NCBI GenBank assembly: GCA_037043015.1
Contig: CM073322.1
Location: 20,798,364-20,862,363 of the forward strand
DNA from: Bryum argenteum
Taxonomy: Eukaryota > Streptophyta > Bryopsida > Bryales > Bryaceae
DNA length: 64,000 nt
Direction of reading: 5' to 3'
Below are positions 43,909-57,380 of the stretch, piece after piece; within the stretch, counting starts at the first letter, position 1, and each line of letters opens with the position of its first letter. The position numbers were made by a program, and so were the translations under genes. The notes under the pieces were generated by a model. It had not been told where the DNA came from. It saw nothing but the letters and a program-made list of their open reading frames with translations, and made no database searches.

Positions 43909-45445
43909 GGCCCTCTTTACAGTAGAGTTGAGAAGCCATGAGGGGAAGGATTTTAAAACAATGGGTGGCTCAGGAATTAACAAGCCAACGAAGAGAGGCT
44001 TTACACAAGCAAATTTTAGTCCAAGGGAGAAAGGGGAGCCAAAAATGCCATGTTGGCACAAAAATTGCTTTTCTTGACGGCCCCTCCAGAATGTAGTTAA
44101 GCCCATCTCAATAAGGTGGCCTAATTAAAGATCCAAAGGGCCATTGGGCAAAAAAACCACCGGTCATATAGAATATTTCAAGGTCATTCTTGAAAAAGCT
44201 CAACATGGGAGTGTTTGGCCTTCTCTCACTTTATACTACATTCAAAGGTGACGGCTTCTCAAAGATTGGCTTCGTCAAGTATGAGCCATGGCCTAAGTGA
44301 GTTTGGTTGGAGGTATCCCATTTCAAATGTAGAGAGGGCCTTAAACGCCCAATTCCTTTGAAAATACACTAAAGAGCCAACCCGAGGGGCATGATTGGGC
44401 ATTTAAGGGTTAACCCATGGCCATATAATATTTTTCATCCTTATTTTGTATGACTCGATGAAATTTGATCAAGAATGGTCTTCCTCCTTTTTCGATTTCT
44501 CTAAGCTACTTGTACAAATTTTTGAAAGAATAGGGGTTTATTTTTTTAATTTGTTGGAATTAACAATGTATTAATCAATTGAGAGAAATGCGATTGTGAA
44601 CCAAAAATAGCAAGCTACTTGGCCAAGTTTATTTTTTGCGGGTTTTCTAGATAGTTCCGTGAAACTAGACTCCGATAAGTCTTTGCTACTCCAAATATAG
44701 TGGCACTCCCACACCGATACCCCATGCATGCTCTAAAAGCCTAAATGGGAAGAATAGAGGTTCACGTGGCCCTTACTTTCCTTTGAAATAATTAATGTAC
44801 AAGTCAGTGGAGAATTTCAAAACCGGCGGAATTCTCCGTAGTAGTGTAAACAAGCCAATGAGTAGTTTAATCTCAAACCAGTGTGAAGAAACATATCATC
44901 ATTCTTTATATATTATGAACTACGATAGATATTTTCTACCATGCTTCATAAAGAATATGGCCTTCAATTTTGCCTAGAAGTCGTTGAGTGCAATGTCACT
45001 CAACTATAAAACCTTTCTTATTGGTAATGGCTTTCCTATACCTATGGAGAAGTAGCCAAGCCAAAACAATACATTATTTTTGCACCAAGTTTCACAAAAC
45101 CATCTGTGACTTGGAACCTACTCCATCATAATTTTAAGTTTTTCGCAAATCCTCCTCTCCATCTTCAGACACATTTTTAGCCTTATTATATAATTGTTCT
45201 TAAGCATGCAAAAAAGGAATTCAACCAAACTAGATTTTTTGGAGTGATGGACTAAGTTAAATGTTTATAAGGGTGTGTTATACAAGCTGTACATAACTCT
45301 AAGCTTATAGGGTCTAAGACAATAATCGATGTTGTTGCACAAATTGTGAAGTTGCAAATAGAGCATGAGATTGAGATTTAGTTAATGATAACAACATCGA
45401 TTGTTATTTGTTGTAATATACGGACCTATATACCAATTACATATC
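43909..45445. other. Gene-free stretch
   Basis: No convincing gene. A TTAACCC-type terminus (atttaagggttaaccc, about 44401) suggests an end of another family member whose partner I could not place. Confidence 0.35.
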
Positions 45446-46060
45446 TTAACCCCTAAATGGTTTGACTCATTTGTAGTAAAATGAACACATCCTCAAAAGC
45501 ATTGTCATATGTGGAGGTAAAAGTGTGTTATCCAAATCTCAACCGTACAATCTTGTCGTAGACATATTGAACATCATGTGGGTCAAATTTTGAGTCATGA
45601 GGCTTCATAGATTGCGAGATCATAATGTATTAATACTCAAAAATGATCACATAATTTCATCATTTTCACTTTAAAGTGAAAATGCTACCATTAGACTTAT
45701 TGCAATGAAAAAGTCACCAATTAGAATGTTGTTCACCTTCATCTCAGTAGCATCCTTGAACAAAAAAAAACCATGAGAAAAATTTCTTTGTGCAAATTAT
45801 GGCCCTGCAATGGTGAAAACTGCCCTAAATTTTACAAAGGAAAAAATGTCTAAAACTAGGCTGCTGTCACTGAAATGCATGCCATTAATTCATACTTCAT
45901 TGTATGGGTCTGAGATTTTCATTACATGAACTAGACTTGATTTGGGACCCAACCCAAGTGATTTCGTCCAAAACGGAGTCCGGATGAAGAAGTTATGGCT
46001 CTCCAAAGTTGGTGTCATCCAAAATGTCGTTTTTCGACATTCGGCCCGCTTAAGGGTTAA
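45446..46060. mobile_element. 615-bp TTAACCC-type TIR element
   Basis: Starts TTAACCCCTAAATGG and ends CGCTTAAGGGTTAA. Its right half (with tgtcgtttttcgacatt) is the reverse complement of the left part of the element at 54979, so the two are related copies in opposite orientation. Non-coding. Confidence 0.7.
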
Positions 46061-48435
46061 GAGTGTAAGGTATTATGAACATAATGTTTGAAAGACTTAA
46101 GCTTTGTTAAGTCGCAATTAGAGCATGCAGTGTCACTTTGGAAGTTATGGTTGCTAACAGAGACATCATTCACAAGATAGATAATATACGGACCACAAAG
46201 GCCAATTTCTCTTATGGCTTTGTAAGATTCATGACATTATATGAATCATGTTCAAAAGAAAGAAGACCAATCATTTTGATATTACGCATAGAGAGGTTTT
46301 AAAGAGTGATATTTTAATGTTATTATGTTTATGTTTAATGTTTAATTTTTATGTTTAATGTTTACTTATTACTCATAATTCCAAATCTTATATTGTCTGT
46401 GGAGTGACCTTTTATGACATCATGGAATCTCAAATGACATCCACTAAGTGCAAATTGGGTGTACCTTTTTAGCTCCTAAAAGCCAAAACCGACATTTTTA
46501 GTACAATTTTGAAGCCTTACTGGGTGGTGGTCTGGTTAGGGTACCCAAAAAGGTTGTCCCATGAACAATTGAGCTCTATGCTAGTGTGTCAAATATATCC
46601 ATTTTTAAACTGTAATACAATAAGACTTTATTTAATGTGGTTTTAGTTGTCTATACTTATAATGTATCAAGAATTTTTTTTAGAAATTTTAAAGAATTTT
46701 ATGAAGTAATTTTATTTGAATTTTTAGTTGAAAAAGTAAGTCATGTCCCAATAACCTAAAATCCATAGAATCAAGCAAATGGAATATCAACCATTTTTAT
46801 TTTAGTATAATTTTTGAATATGACCTACATCTTCTTGTATAGAATACAAAATAATTTATTTAATTATAAAAAATTAATTCATTGTGCACTATAATGCCTG
46901 CAAATCCCCAAATTCAGCATTTTTTCCCTCATCTATGAATGGATCCAAAAAAAAAAAAAAATCTAAGAGAAACTCTATAGACATATATACTTTGATTTCA
47001 TTGAGGTGCATGATATTTTATTTTTCATTTTAGGGTCTTTTTACTTGATTAAAATGGACAAATCAGACAAACTTTGGAGGCTTTCAATAAAAATAACCTA
47101 ATTAGTGTGTCCAAAAAGTGATACCCCAAGCTTACCATTGCCCTACTAAGCCTAATGAATGATTGTGAAAGATAAGATATGTGAGGTAAACGCTCACTAA
47201 ATTAGCTATCAATTAAAATGTACATTTCTTCATATGATCATGTGGTTTACATTTTATAAGTCTCAAACTCAAACATGGCAAGATAATTTTTGAGTTGTTT
47301 GGGAGGCCAATTTTTGTACTACTTAGGCTTCAAGTATTTCTATTCCAAAGACAACCCTTCAAGTTTCTACTATCAAAAAATGTAACAGGGGCAACCAAGG
47401 TCAGAGGATCACATATTATTCACTTTGACGAATTCGGTTTTGAAATTATTAAGATACTATGCGTCAAAGAATGATTTGGAAGAGATGTGGTGTCTTTTAA
47501 AGAAAATAATTCCAAAAGCTCTTGTGAGGTTGAAAGCACTTGTAATCCATTCCAAGTACCGTCACTTATAATATATTGTCACTTCACTTCACTATATGTT
47601 ATAGAGCAAGTCATATCAAGAGTCTCTTCAAAGGATTCGTCATTTTGAATTTGTTCAAATAATTATCATGTTTTGAGTTGTTTTGATAAATATTGAGCTA
47701 TAGTGTACCTTCACTCGTTTCGAGCATCAAGTAGAAGGTTTGTACCCCCTTAGGCCTTTAGAGCATTCCAATAGACTAGCTACTAAGTAGCTAAATGTAG
47801 TAAGACAACGAGGGTTGTTAAGATTAGCACCCCTTTGAATTGACACCCTTTTATAGCACCCTTCTCGCATGCCTTAATGAAACATACGTCATTCCATTTT
47901 AGTACCAGGCTATCAGTGCACGAACTCCTTATGATTGCTATACAACTTTTGTTTTTACAAAGAAATGGAAAGCGTGGAGTTCCATGAATAGGGCTCTGAG
48001 AGGCAGTTGTGACCAATGTAAGTATAATTGAGGGCCAATGGCCTGTATAGAAACAAGGCCGAAGGAACCCCTATTTGTAATTTCCCTTGCACAATGTAGA
48101 ATAAATGTATCTTGCATGCCAAGTGCACTACTAGATTGCACTGACTTAAAATGAAGATATGTAGATCATGTTTACGTATCAAATAAAGTCTATGTGTTTG
48201 AAAAGGCCTTTCTCTTGTATGTTTTCAATGGTCATCTCAAACTCGTTGGCTAAAACTTCATAAAGTATGATAAAATGGAAAGAGGCCATGAATAACCGAA
48301 CGAAAATACCAATAGTTTCTTGAAGTAGTTAGTTTCACAGAAAGTATGAAAACCTTGCCCCGTTTGTGTTTGAAGGCTTGGTGCAAACAATCTATGATTC
48401 CAAACGACCCTGTTTATAATGAATGTAGTTCTCAT
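46061..48435. other. Gene-free AT-rich stretch
   Basis: No coding frames or clear termini. A short tandem patch of tgtttaatgtttaatttttatg lies at 46320-46362. Confidence 0.4.
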
Positions 48436-48804
48436 TTAACCCTTAAACGTCAGGCTATACGGATTTGGGCAGCCCAGTATTGGATCACAACATCTTTTGG
48501 ACTCGAGCATCATAAATAGTGCACTTTTTGAACTTAGGCATCATGAATGATCCAATCAATGATGAGCTTGCAACCTCCTACAAGTATTGTACAACCCCAA
48601 CCTACCTACCACAATCCTTTCAAAGCACAAAATCACTCATACAAATTGTAATTTGAATTGTAAAATTTCACTTTTTGAATGCATCAGAAGAAGGTGACCA
48701 CTTTGACATCAAAATATAAGTGAAAAGTTGAGTACATTGAGAGCTACACATAAGATTCTGTTGGAAAAAGACCCCTCGGGTCTCCTTAGATGTTTAAGGG
48801 TTAA
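48436..48804. mobile_element. 369-bp TTAACCC-type TIR element
   Basis: TTAACCCTTAAACGTC at the left is matched by GATGTTTAAGGGTTAA at the right, with one mismatch in 16. Its left half matches window positions 1-183 inverted. Non-coding MITE-like element. Confidence 0.8.
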
Positions 48805-49900
48805 CAAACTTTTGAAAAACAAAAATAATAGTTGAACCAAAGTCTTCTTTTAGGTATCAACTGCTCCTTGAAAATTGGGATCCACTATAAAATGGTTGAT
48901 TGGGCTCCTAGGGATTAAGAACACACAACCCACAAACAAAAGCTCTCTTCTCTACCGATTGATATCTATATATATATAAAATAAATACTATTCGGCGACC
49001 CTTCCTACCCACCTATGTGCCAACCTACTGACATACAGACCTACCAACCCACAATCTTACCAACCTACCTACCTTTTTTTATGTTCATTGGATCATGTAC
49101 TAAAAATATGAGGAATAAAAAATACACTGAAATGAGAAAATGCGGACACAGGATACTTTTTTTAAAGTACCATGTAAAGACCTTTCCCATCGGGGCGACG
49201 AGAACCTTACTCATATTTTTATATTATATTTAGATAGGGTACATTCACCAAAGGTACTCATAATGTTACAAGAAATTCCATCATTCATTAACTCAGTTCT
49301 AATAGACAGACCTTTCGGCATAGAATATATGAAAAGTGGGAAAGAATGTCCAGATGAACGACCTATATAGCTCAGTGATGTGAAATTTGAAAGTACGAGC
49401 CTAGATTCTGACACAGGCCAGCAGTGAGTGTCATTTATGGAAGGTACTGTACACAAGGAATTCCTCTACAGTGGCGGCCTCTTAAACTGGGAGCCTCGGA
49501 AGCAGTAGGATGGGGAACACGTGATGGCAATTAATAGCTCATACTAACACTTGTTAATTGATGCAATTGATGCTATGATCCAAGAAGCGGAAGGTCTCTA
49601 ATAGTTGAAAGTACATACAGTAGGTTGATCGAACCACGTCTTCGACATTCTTCGATCGATCGATCACTGATTGTGAAAAAAAATGAATAGTATGTTATAT
49701 GGTCTCTCTCTCTCTCTTACAGAAGAGATCAACACATGTGGTGAGCACGGACGTTTCTTAACGACGGCTACACACACCTGCCTACTCTTTTTCTATACTA
49801 AATTGCCAACACTGGTGATATCACACTCACCCTGTACAAAAAGTAGCTACTTGCCTGGAAGGAGCAAAATTGGTTGGTATTTGTATGGAGGCTATGTATG
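48805..49900. other. Gene-free stretch downstream of the ERF gene
   Basis: Contains a degenerate (CCTACCAA)n simple repeat at 49003-49073 and a (TC)n run at 49701-49717. The last few hundred bases should include the ERF 3' UTR. Nothing else recognised. Confidence 0.5.
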
Positions 49901-52245
49901 TTAGACGTAGAGCATGGATGAGTCCTCCACGAGATGCGGGAACAAGAAGCCGTCGTCGTAAGCGTTGGAGTATTGCAACAGTGGATTGGAGTTGGAGTCC
50001 ATCATCATGTTCATGTCATTGTTGTTGTTATCGGAGAAGTATGCCAGGGAGTCGTGATCCCAGTCGGGAGAGTTGTCGGAGTTGTAATTATTCTCGCCGA
50101 CTCCCTGCAGATTCATTTGCCACTGGTTGCGTCCCGGTGATCCTGCCTCGTACGATCGCTGCTGTAGATAGTCAAGCTCTTGTAGCTGCACGTCGTTGAG
50201 GACAACTGGTGGATACTGGCCCGGCAGATTCGGCTGCGGTGGCTGTTGCTGTGTTGGAGCTTGACAAGTCAGGAACGGTGAGACGGGCTCCGGAAGCTCG
50301 CACAAATCCGGTCTCCAAGTTGGATGATTGTACACTGTGTTGGTGGTGTTGCGATAAGAATCACAGGGCTTGAATGGAGTGAGATTCGTGTGGGGTTGCA
50401 GCCACTCTGATCGGGGTGGCGACGGGCTGCGCTTGAACGGAGCGAGATTTGTGTGAGGATGCAGCCACTCTGATCGAGGTGGCGACGGGCTGCGCTTGAA
50501 CGGAGCGAGAGTTGTGTGGGGTTGCAGCCACTCTGATCGCGGCGGGGACGGGCTGCGGTGGAAGAATGAGGACGGCAGAATGCTCTCCAGAGTGTCGGGG
50601 CTTGGGCTTCGGCTTGGGTTCTTGAGTTTGGGCGTGTTCACCGGCTGGGTGCGCTTAGGAAGCTCATTCACCGTGGTTGTTGCAGCGGAGACGCTCCCGT
50701 ACGTCGACTTGACTTCTGAAGAGAGAGAGAACAGTCCGGGATGTGGAGCAGCTGCTGTGGCACTTGTGGTGGGTGACTGTGATGAATCCCCGCTGTACGT
50801 TGTTGTTGATGTCGACGTTGAGGATTCCTCCGAGTACGGAACTTGCGTCGACAGCAAGCATTGTTCCGGAACGCCACCACCTCCGGAGTCCTTCGGTCCG
50901 TTGGAGTCCATGTACTTCGACACTACCTGGTCCAGTGTCCCGCCTGCAAAACACCCTGACTGAAATTCCCGCTTCTGCTCTGGAAGCTTGCATGGGGACG
51001 TTGTCGTCGTCGTAGATGTCGTTGCAGTGGATCGTGCGAACAGGGAGACGTTGCTGTTGTTGTTTCCCGTCATTGACATCAGGCTGTCCTCAGTTCGAGA
51101 GACCTGCAATGTAACGATTCCATTGGCTGCTTGATGTCCATGATATGTTCACTCCGCATGCAACATGTTAAGAAGGTGAGTGGTGTATGAATACGTGCAT
51201 GTGCGGAGGCTTACCTGGAATGGTTGCGATCCTGTGCCGGCGCAGTAACGGGAGACAAAAAGCTCAGGGTTCACGATGGAGGAGCTCCTGCTTTCGAATT
51301 GGGAAAGACGAAACTGTGGGTCAGGCTCGCTAGAGTGCCACTCCTCTTGACGCCCGGGGCTGACGCGAAAGGCCTCAACCTCAACCTTGTTGAACAGACC
51401 TGCCTCGACTGGAGGCGGTTTGACGTCGTGGTGCTGCAAGGTGTCGGGCGTCCTCTCTGCAACGATCCTCCTGTCCACATACCTGCACCCATCTCCTGGC
51501 AACCTGGACCCAAAATCCCCCATCTGCTTCGGATGCATGTTTCCGGCTCCGTTGCCAAACACATCTCGGGAGGCAGCTGCCGCGTCGTCGTTCAAGAGCT
51601 GCGTGGTGCGCCAGTCGCAGCTGGTAGCAGGCTTCTTGTTGTTGGAGGACAGGAGGAGGAGCACTTCTCCGAGTGTCTTCTGCGCAATCAACTCCACCTG
51701 ATGGTACTGCTGGGAGGCATGGTGATCGCCATTGGGTGCCGCGAGCGCAGCCGCGGCCGACAACAGGCACGTCTCGTGTGTAGGGTACATGAAGTTGGTG
51801 CGAGCTTTCAGTCCTCGCATAGATCTCGCCGCTGCCAGCAACCAATACAATGGGGAATAAGGAACATGCAGAATTTCAAAACGAGGCACCAAACGCGCGC
51901 GGCGCGCATCACATACTTACCAGTGTCGTAAGCCAAGGCAGCGTCCTCGGCGGTGTCGAAGGTGCCCAGCCAGCGGCGTTCCTTCGTGTTAGGGTCTCTA
52001 ATCTCAGCCGCGTACCGGCCCCAGGGCCGGCGCCGCACGCCTCTGTAGCGCCCCTCCTGAACCTTCTTGGTGCTCTTGATGCTCGCGGCTTTCAGCTTCT
52101 GCGACACAGGCCTTGAGCTTCCCACTGTGCTCTCACTCACCAACTTGCCTAGGGTGTGACGACTGCCTCGACTTCCAGCATGCCCACCCACCATCGCCGA
52201 CTGATCGCCCCCTATCGACGACGCCGCCTGCACTTTACCCACCAT
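49901..52245 (-). CDS. AP2/ERF transcription factor, group VIII (LEP/ESR)-like, three exons
   Basis: Exons at 52245-51921, 51831-51215 and 51103-49901 join at clean GT/AG sites and give 714 residues. A single AP2 domain spans about residues 67-125 ([19 protein letters not shown] ... [16 protein letters not shown] ... ARTNF), and the first intron falls inside it, right after AYDT. Ala and Asp at the usual discriminating positions (AEI ... LGTFDT) mark the ERF, not DREB, branch and predict GCC-box binding. The MRG-x-x-ARTNF ending resembles the LEP/ESR/DRN group. The long C-terminal region is Ser/Thr/Gln-rich with three 21-residue repeats (about 497-560) and an acidic, Asn-rich end that could activate transcription. 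I chose the ATG at 52245 because the region upstream (to 52365) looks non-conserved. Acts in the nucleus. Confidence 0.9.
50372..50563 (-). repeat. Three tandem 63-bp coding repeats in the ERF gene
   Basis: The 21-residue unit [21 protein letters not shown] is repeated three times in frame with two or three changes per copy. The SPSPP parts are potential proline-directed phosphorylation sites; this is inference. Confidence 0.9.
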
Positions 52246-53148
52246 CTTGCACACTCCTCTAATTCCCCAAAGCACATGCAGCAGCAACACGTACTCCCAC
52301 CCGCCCCACTCTAAAAGATCCCTTCCGTACTCACTGTCGCCCCCAATTGCCAAAAATGTAACCAACCTCCAAACTCAGATCGAGTACCCTTTTCAAACCC
52401 GATCTCAGTGGGTAAGTCCACTATATCGATCTCAGTGCCAAGTCGGCAAGGCTCAACCCATCGGTCCTAGATCGGCCGCAAGAGTAGCAGGAGTGGATCG
52501 GGATCACGGAGACGCGGGGTACGGCAACTTGAATTAGCTAGCGAGCAGCGGGGTAATGTGCGAGAGAAAAGGGGGAATGAATGTCCAGAGCCTGCAGGGG
52601 AGGAAGGGGAGGGAAGGGAAGGAAGTGTTTGCTGTGGATCTGACTGGGAGAGAGCAAAGCTAGGATTGATCCAGTGGTGTTGCCCAGTGGAGCAAGCTTG
52701 CGCAGAGCATCTTTGTTGGCAATACCGTTAAAAAGCAAAGCCGCGCAGCAGGGCGCAGCCAGTGAGCCAGGTATTTAAGAATAGGCCTGGCCACATGGTA
52801 CGCCTCATGCCGGGGCCACACTGGAGCTTACTCCGCAGCCGCCGCTCCTACTCCTCCACCACCACCACGGTTGCCACTTCGATATCTCACCATTCCGCTC
52901 CCCTTCCGACTCTCCCTTCGACCCTTCCTTCCAATTCCGGCCTTCCTTCCGACCCTTTTGTCTTTTCTTCTTGTCCTTTCCTCTTGTTTTATCTTGTCTT
53001 GTCCTTCTAACTTACCATTATCCTTCCAAGGCTCATTCTTCCTTGTAGATTCCAAGAATAAGATAGAAAGTTGGTATAATGTCGAAACTTATCTTTTGTG
53101 AAAGAGCTCAAATTGGGAACGTCCAGAGTAACATTCTCTACATACACA
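52246..53148. other. ERF upstream region
   Basis: Holds the presumed 5' UTR and promoter. A strand-biased C/T-rich tract (52880-52990, ccttccgaccctt-type repeats) lies about 650 bp upstream of the ATG. I see no certain TATA box; TTAAATA on the minus strand near 52775 is a weak candidate. Confidence 0.4.
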
Positions 53149-53149
53149 T

Positions 53150-53377
53150 GGTTTATGGGTGGTCTTGTAAGGCTATCTAATTCCGTTACGTGACGGACGA
53201 GGAAAATAAATGTGGAGTGTTGTAAGACGGGCATGCGGCACTTAGTGTAAATGATTGTGAGGTGGTTTATAGGTGGTCTTGTAAGGCTATTCAATTCTGT
53301 TGTGTGACGGACGAGGAAAGTAAATGTAGAGTATCATCAAACCGGCATGTGGCAGTTAGCGTGAATGATTGTGAGCT
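53150..53377. repeat. Tandem duplication of a 114-bp unit
   Basis: The segment starting ggtttatgggtggtcttgtaaggctat is repeated at 53264 with about 85-90% identity. No coding function. Confidence 0.9.
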
Positions 53378-54978
53378 TCATAAATATATTGAGATTCTTT
53401 GCAACCTTTCCGATCGTTGCCATAAGTGTTACAGAGCGAATTGACACCAAATTGGTGTCAGAATTATCTACATGTTGTGATAGGTATTTATATATGATGG
53501 CTTGCATGTTTGCCTACTCTCTCTAAACTCTATTTGACCGTATTGGCAGAACCCCATGTTCCATATGAATTTTGTGAAGGGGTAAATGCCACCCCTTTAT
53601 CAGTATTTGAAGTGTTTAGATATGGAAAGTTACATTTCAAAATTCTTCTCGTTGAAATGCATTCAAAGATATCAATTACTTTTTTTGTTTGAGATTATGA
53701 GCATGAGCAGTATCATTTTGTAGTGAATGTTAAGGTTTTTATGGTTTTTATCTGTAGTCGCGCCAATTGATTCATTTGTGCATTTTTCCTTGTACATTCA
53801 AAACTAAGAAATAATAATGCCTCATTTTAGCCAATTAATCGATTACTATAGTGTTAGAACTTCTCTCATTACAGATAACGAAAACGAACCTACATTATAG
53901 CCTTCTGTATGCACATGTGTTTTGGGTTTGAAATCATCGTCTGTATTTCATGTGGCTCTGAAGAGGCTCTTGATTTTGATATGCTTATGTGATAGATAAG
54001 GCTATTTTATGTAAAGGGACATATGACCACTTATAGCGGGTAATCAGAATTAGCATGATGGATTAAAAGGTGATTAAGTGGTGACCTTTGAGCATTGTAG
54101 ATATCTTTCTTCATTATTGCCACCTTCCAAGTCATCACCATAAGTGCTGTAACTAGAGTAAGTTGTATCGAAGATTGAACACAAGCAAAGTTATTGTAAG
54201 AATGATCTTCATGCATATACATTTCTATATGTTGGCTCCTTTAGGGCCGTCCTATCTCATCTTGCCACAAATTCATAGGTGATTCAAATTGAGCATAAGT
54301 ATATGAAGGAGGCTACATATAATTACTATTAAACCTCCCAAAAACCGGGAGTTGCTAAGATGTGAGCCATGAGCAGCGAGCAGCGAGCCACAAGCAGGCT
54401 CAGGGAGTTAACTTTGTGGGGAAAAGAAGAAAACAGTCTTGGCATAGAGGTTCTATGACCGTGGATTTTTGGAAGTTTATTTATTATTAATGGAAGACTC
54501 TTGTTATAATTAGGGAGACCAATTCTGGGAATGGAGTGAAGTAAAGAGAATAACACCTATGACCGTGGACAAATGTAAGAATGTAAAATGGGAAAACTCT
54601 ATAGAAACCCCGATTGTTGTTTTTAAAGTTTGTGTACAAGAATGGTAATGTTGAAAGCAAGATTTATACCATGTCGGAGTGTTTGACTTCATAAAAAAAT
54701 TCTTCGTCGTTGAATAAGACGACTCCTAGATCTATTGTTGCGGAAAGACGTATATGAAGACGTATATATATTCCTACAACTTTTATGAGCTCATTGATTA
54801 ACATTCCAGAACTTAACCTAGTACTTGTTAGCCACTGTTATGAGAGAATAGGCAATTCCTTAGAAGTCATTGCTTGTGAAACAATTTTACTGGATTTGGT
54901 GTAGCGTAGAGAGATTACGTCACGTACACGGGTCGCAGTTGGACCCTACTTTGTAATTGGTGATATGTGATCCTGTAA
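53378..54978. other. Gene-free AT-rich stretch
   Basis: No coding frames with family features and no clear repeats or termini. Confidence 0.4.
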
Positions 54979-55958
54979 TTAACCCCTGAACGTCCCCAGT
55001 GTCGAAAAACAACATTTTGGATGAAGGGCAGAAACTTTGAAGAGCCATAACTTCTTCATCCAAACTCCGTTTTTGACAGAATCACTTGGGTTAGGTCACA
55101 AATCAAGTCTAGTTTATGTCGTAAAAATTTCAGATGTATAAAATAAAGTATGAATAAATGGCATGGATTTTAGTGAAGGCAGCTTCTGTTTTTGGGTTTT
55201 CAAACATTTGGCATGTTTTACCATTGCAAGCCAATTATGTGAAATCTAAAATAGTTTTTCATGAATTTTTTTTCACAAGTTTGATATTTAGATGCATCCC
55301 AACAACTTTGTAGTTGGAAGTTTTTTGATCTAGATAACTTTGGTATTGGCTTTGCAATGATGTTTCTACGATGAAAAAAGTGTAGAAATGGATGATTTTT
55401 GAAGAGCTAGATCTCCTTCATCCACCGTTAGATTTTGACTTTATTTTTTGGGATGGATTCCAATTCTAGTCTATTTTTAGTGGTAAAAACCTTGACCCAA
55501 TCGAGGATATATTGAAGAAAAGGCATGGATTTGAGTGCGAGGGGTCTAGTTTTGGACTATTTTTCCTTTGTAAACTTTTTGGCAGTTTTCATGACTACAA
55601 GGCTACTATTTGAGCCAAGATTTTTTTTTGATGAATTTTTTTGGTACAAGAGTGTCTTTGAGATGAAGATGAACAACTTTCTAGTTGCTGATTTTTTGAT
55701 TGCAAATTTCATGTTGGTAGTATTTTCACTTTAAAGTGGAAATGATGGTGTTTTGTAGCATGTTTTGCGCACTAATATGTTATGATCTCGCAATCTATGA
55801 AGTCCCATGAGTCAAGTTTTGGTCCAAATGATTTACTACAAGTCTATTACAAGTTTGTACGGTTGAGATCTGAATAGCTTATCTTTATTTTCATCCATAT
55901 CACTTTTTTTGAAAATGAGTTTTTGGCTAAAAATACCCCAAGGACGTTTAGGGGCTAA
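54979..55958. mobile_element. 980-bp TTAACCC-type TIR element
   Basis: Left end TTAACCCCTGAACGTCC and right end GGACGTTTAGGGGCTAA. Internal sequence matches 45446-46060 (inverted) and the spacer repeats near 18310 and 21265. It contains two diverged internal copies of a 'catccaaactccgtttttgac / catccaccgttagattttgac' module. Non-coding. Confidence 0.75.
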
Positions 55959-57300
55959 ACAAGGTTTTAAGCTGTGCTTAAAGCATGTATTATAAGACAA
56001 AGTTTTAAATCCATGCTTAGCCACTATGGGTTTTTGGGATTTTGGAGAGGCCATTTGAAGGGATTAAAATTGATATTATTTTTCTTGAGATTTCAAGTTT
56101 TGAAATTTTACCACATACACTTTGGAGTATAGGGAACACCTAGTAAATAGGTTTCAAGTTTCAAATGGGCAGTTTAAATTTAGATTTTTTTGGATACTTA
56201 ATTTATAACCAAACCACTGCTGAAGTTCCAAAGTGACAAAAGTAAAAATGTTTACCAATTTTACAAGGGCAGACCTTAAAAACTTTAAAAACAATCTGAA
56301 CAATTTATAGTAACTTTACGATTTTTTCTTTCAAAATTTGTTAAATTTGAGATTTGGGAACTACTCCATATTTTTTTATTTTTTTTTATCAAAACTTACA
56401 AACTCAAAGTGGCACCTACTCATTGTACAACATTTTTTAAAAATAAATTTATCTATAAGCATGTTTTTTCTATTTTATTGTTATTATACCTTCTTCAAGA
56501 AAACAATTTGCATGAAGGTAAAAAAGAGGAATGATTCTCTAAAAATTTGCATGAGCGAACTCAACTTGATTACCTACATGGAAAAAAATATAACCAATCT
56601 GTGTGGGATAACAATCTTCAAGTTTCCCTTTGCTTCACGGAGACAGTGTCTCATGAGCAATATCAAAAAACCTTTGCACAAACTTTGGATGTTACAATCT
56701 TGCAAATGACAAACATCCAACGGTCACTTTTTGGAATAGTAAGTAAAAATAGCCTCAAGTGTAAGATCTTACGATTGAAATATTAAAAAAAAGTAATAGA
56801 AATTTTGGTTCACACCCAGGGGAGTACATAGAGGTAGAAAATTGCGGTTTTGAGGTTTCAAGGTCTCAAAAACCCAAGGAATTTGAGGAATTGAATCACA
56901 TATTATGAGACAATTTTTTTGAAGCTTTGCTTGAATTATATAAAATTAATTTGTTTGATTTAAAGGGCTTAGTACATATGTATTAGATACATTGAGGATA
57001 TGGGAAATGTAGTCAATATCTTTCATACATTCATCAAGTAAGGTAATAACATACTAAAGAAATACAATATTTGAAGCGCTATTCCAAGGTCCCTTTACAC
57101 TATGGACCAAGAGCTGTGACCATGAAAAATAGAAAATAAAATTATTGAGTGGCTCAGTCACTCTTCTAGTATAAAGTGGAATCGAAACGGGACAACTTCA
57201 AGCTCAATTCTTGAATATTAATTCTTATTATTCTCTCATTTACCCTCCCCTTTTTTTTTCCTCATTTGTCATTCAATAATTGAACACTAGCCAATCAATG
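55959..57300. other. Gene-free AT-rich stretch
   Basis: No coding frames of note. About 56107-56146 resembles 40345-40380. Confidence 0.4.
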
Positions 57301-57311
57301 ATTTTTGAGTC

Positions 57312-57380
57312 TCATGGTCTCCTTGATTGTAGTTGAGTCGAGGTATTTGCTTCAACTCAAATATAATCAAGGAGACCATG
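57312..57380. other. Short hairpin, 26-28 bp stem
   Basis: CATGGTCTCCTTGATTGTAG is followed after a small loop by ATAATCAAGGAGACCATG. The arms pair with few mismatches around a loop of about 15 nt. The size is compatible with a small MITE remnant or a small-RNA precursor; nothing in sequence alone decides. Confidence 0.6.

Noticed and set aside
51224-51931. 235-codon plus-strand frame
   Set aside because: It is the antisense shadow of ERF exon 2, whose spliced minus-strand reading has a clear AP2 domain.
56338-56709. 123-codon frame with Phe/Leu/Tyr-rich, membrane-like start
   Set aside because: It arises from T-rich DNA. No family motif, no support from context.
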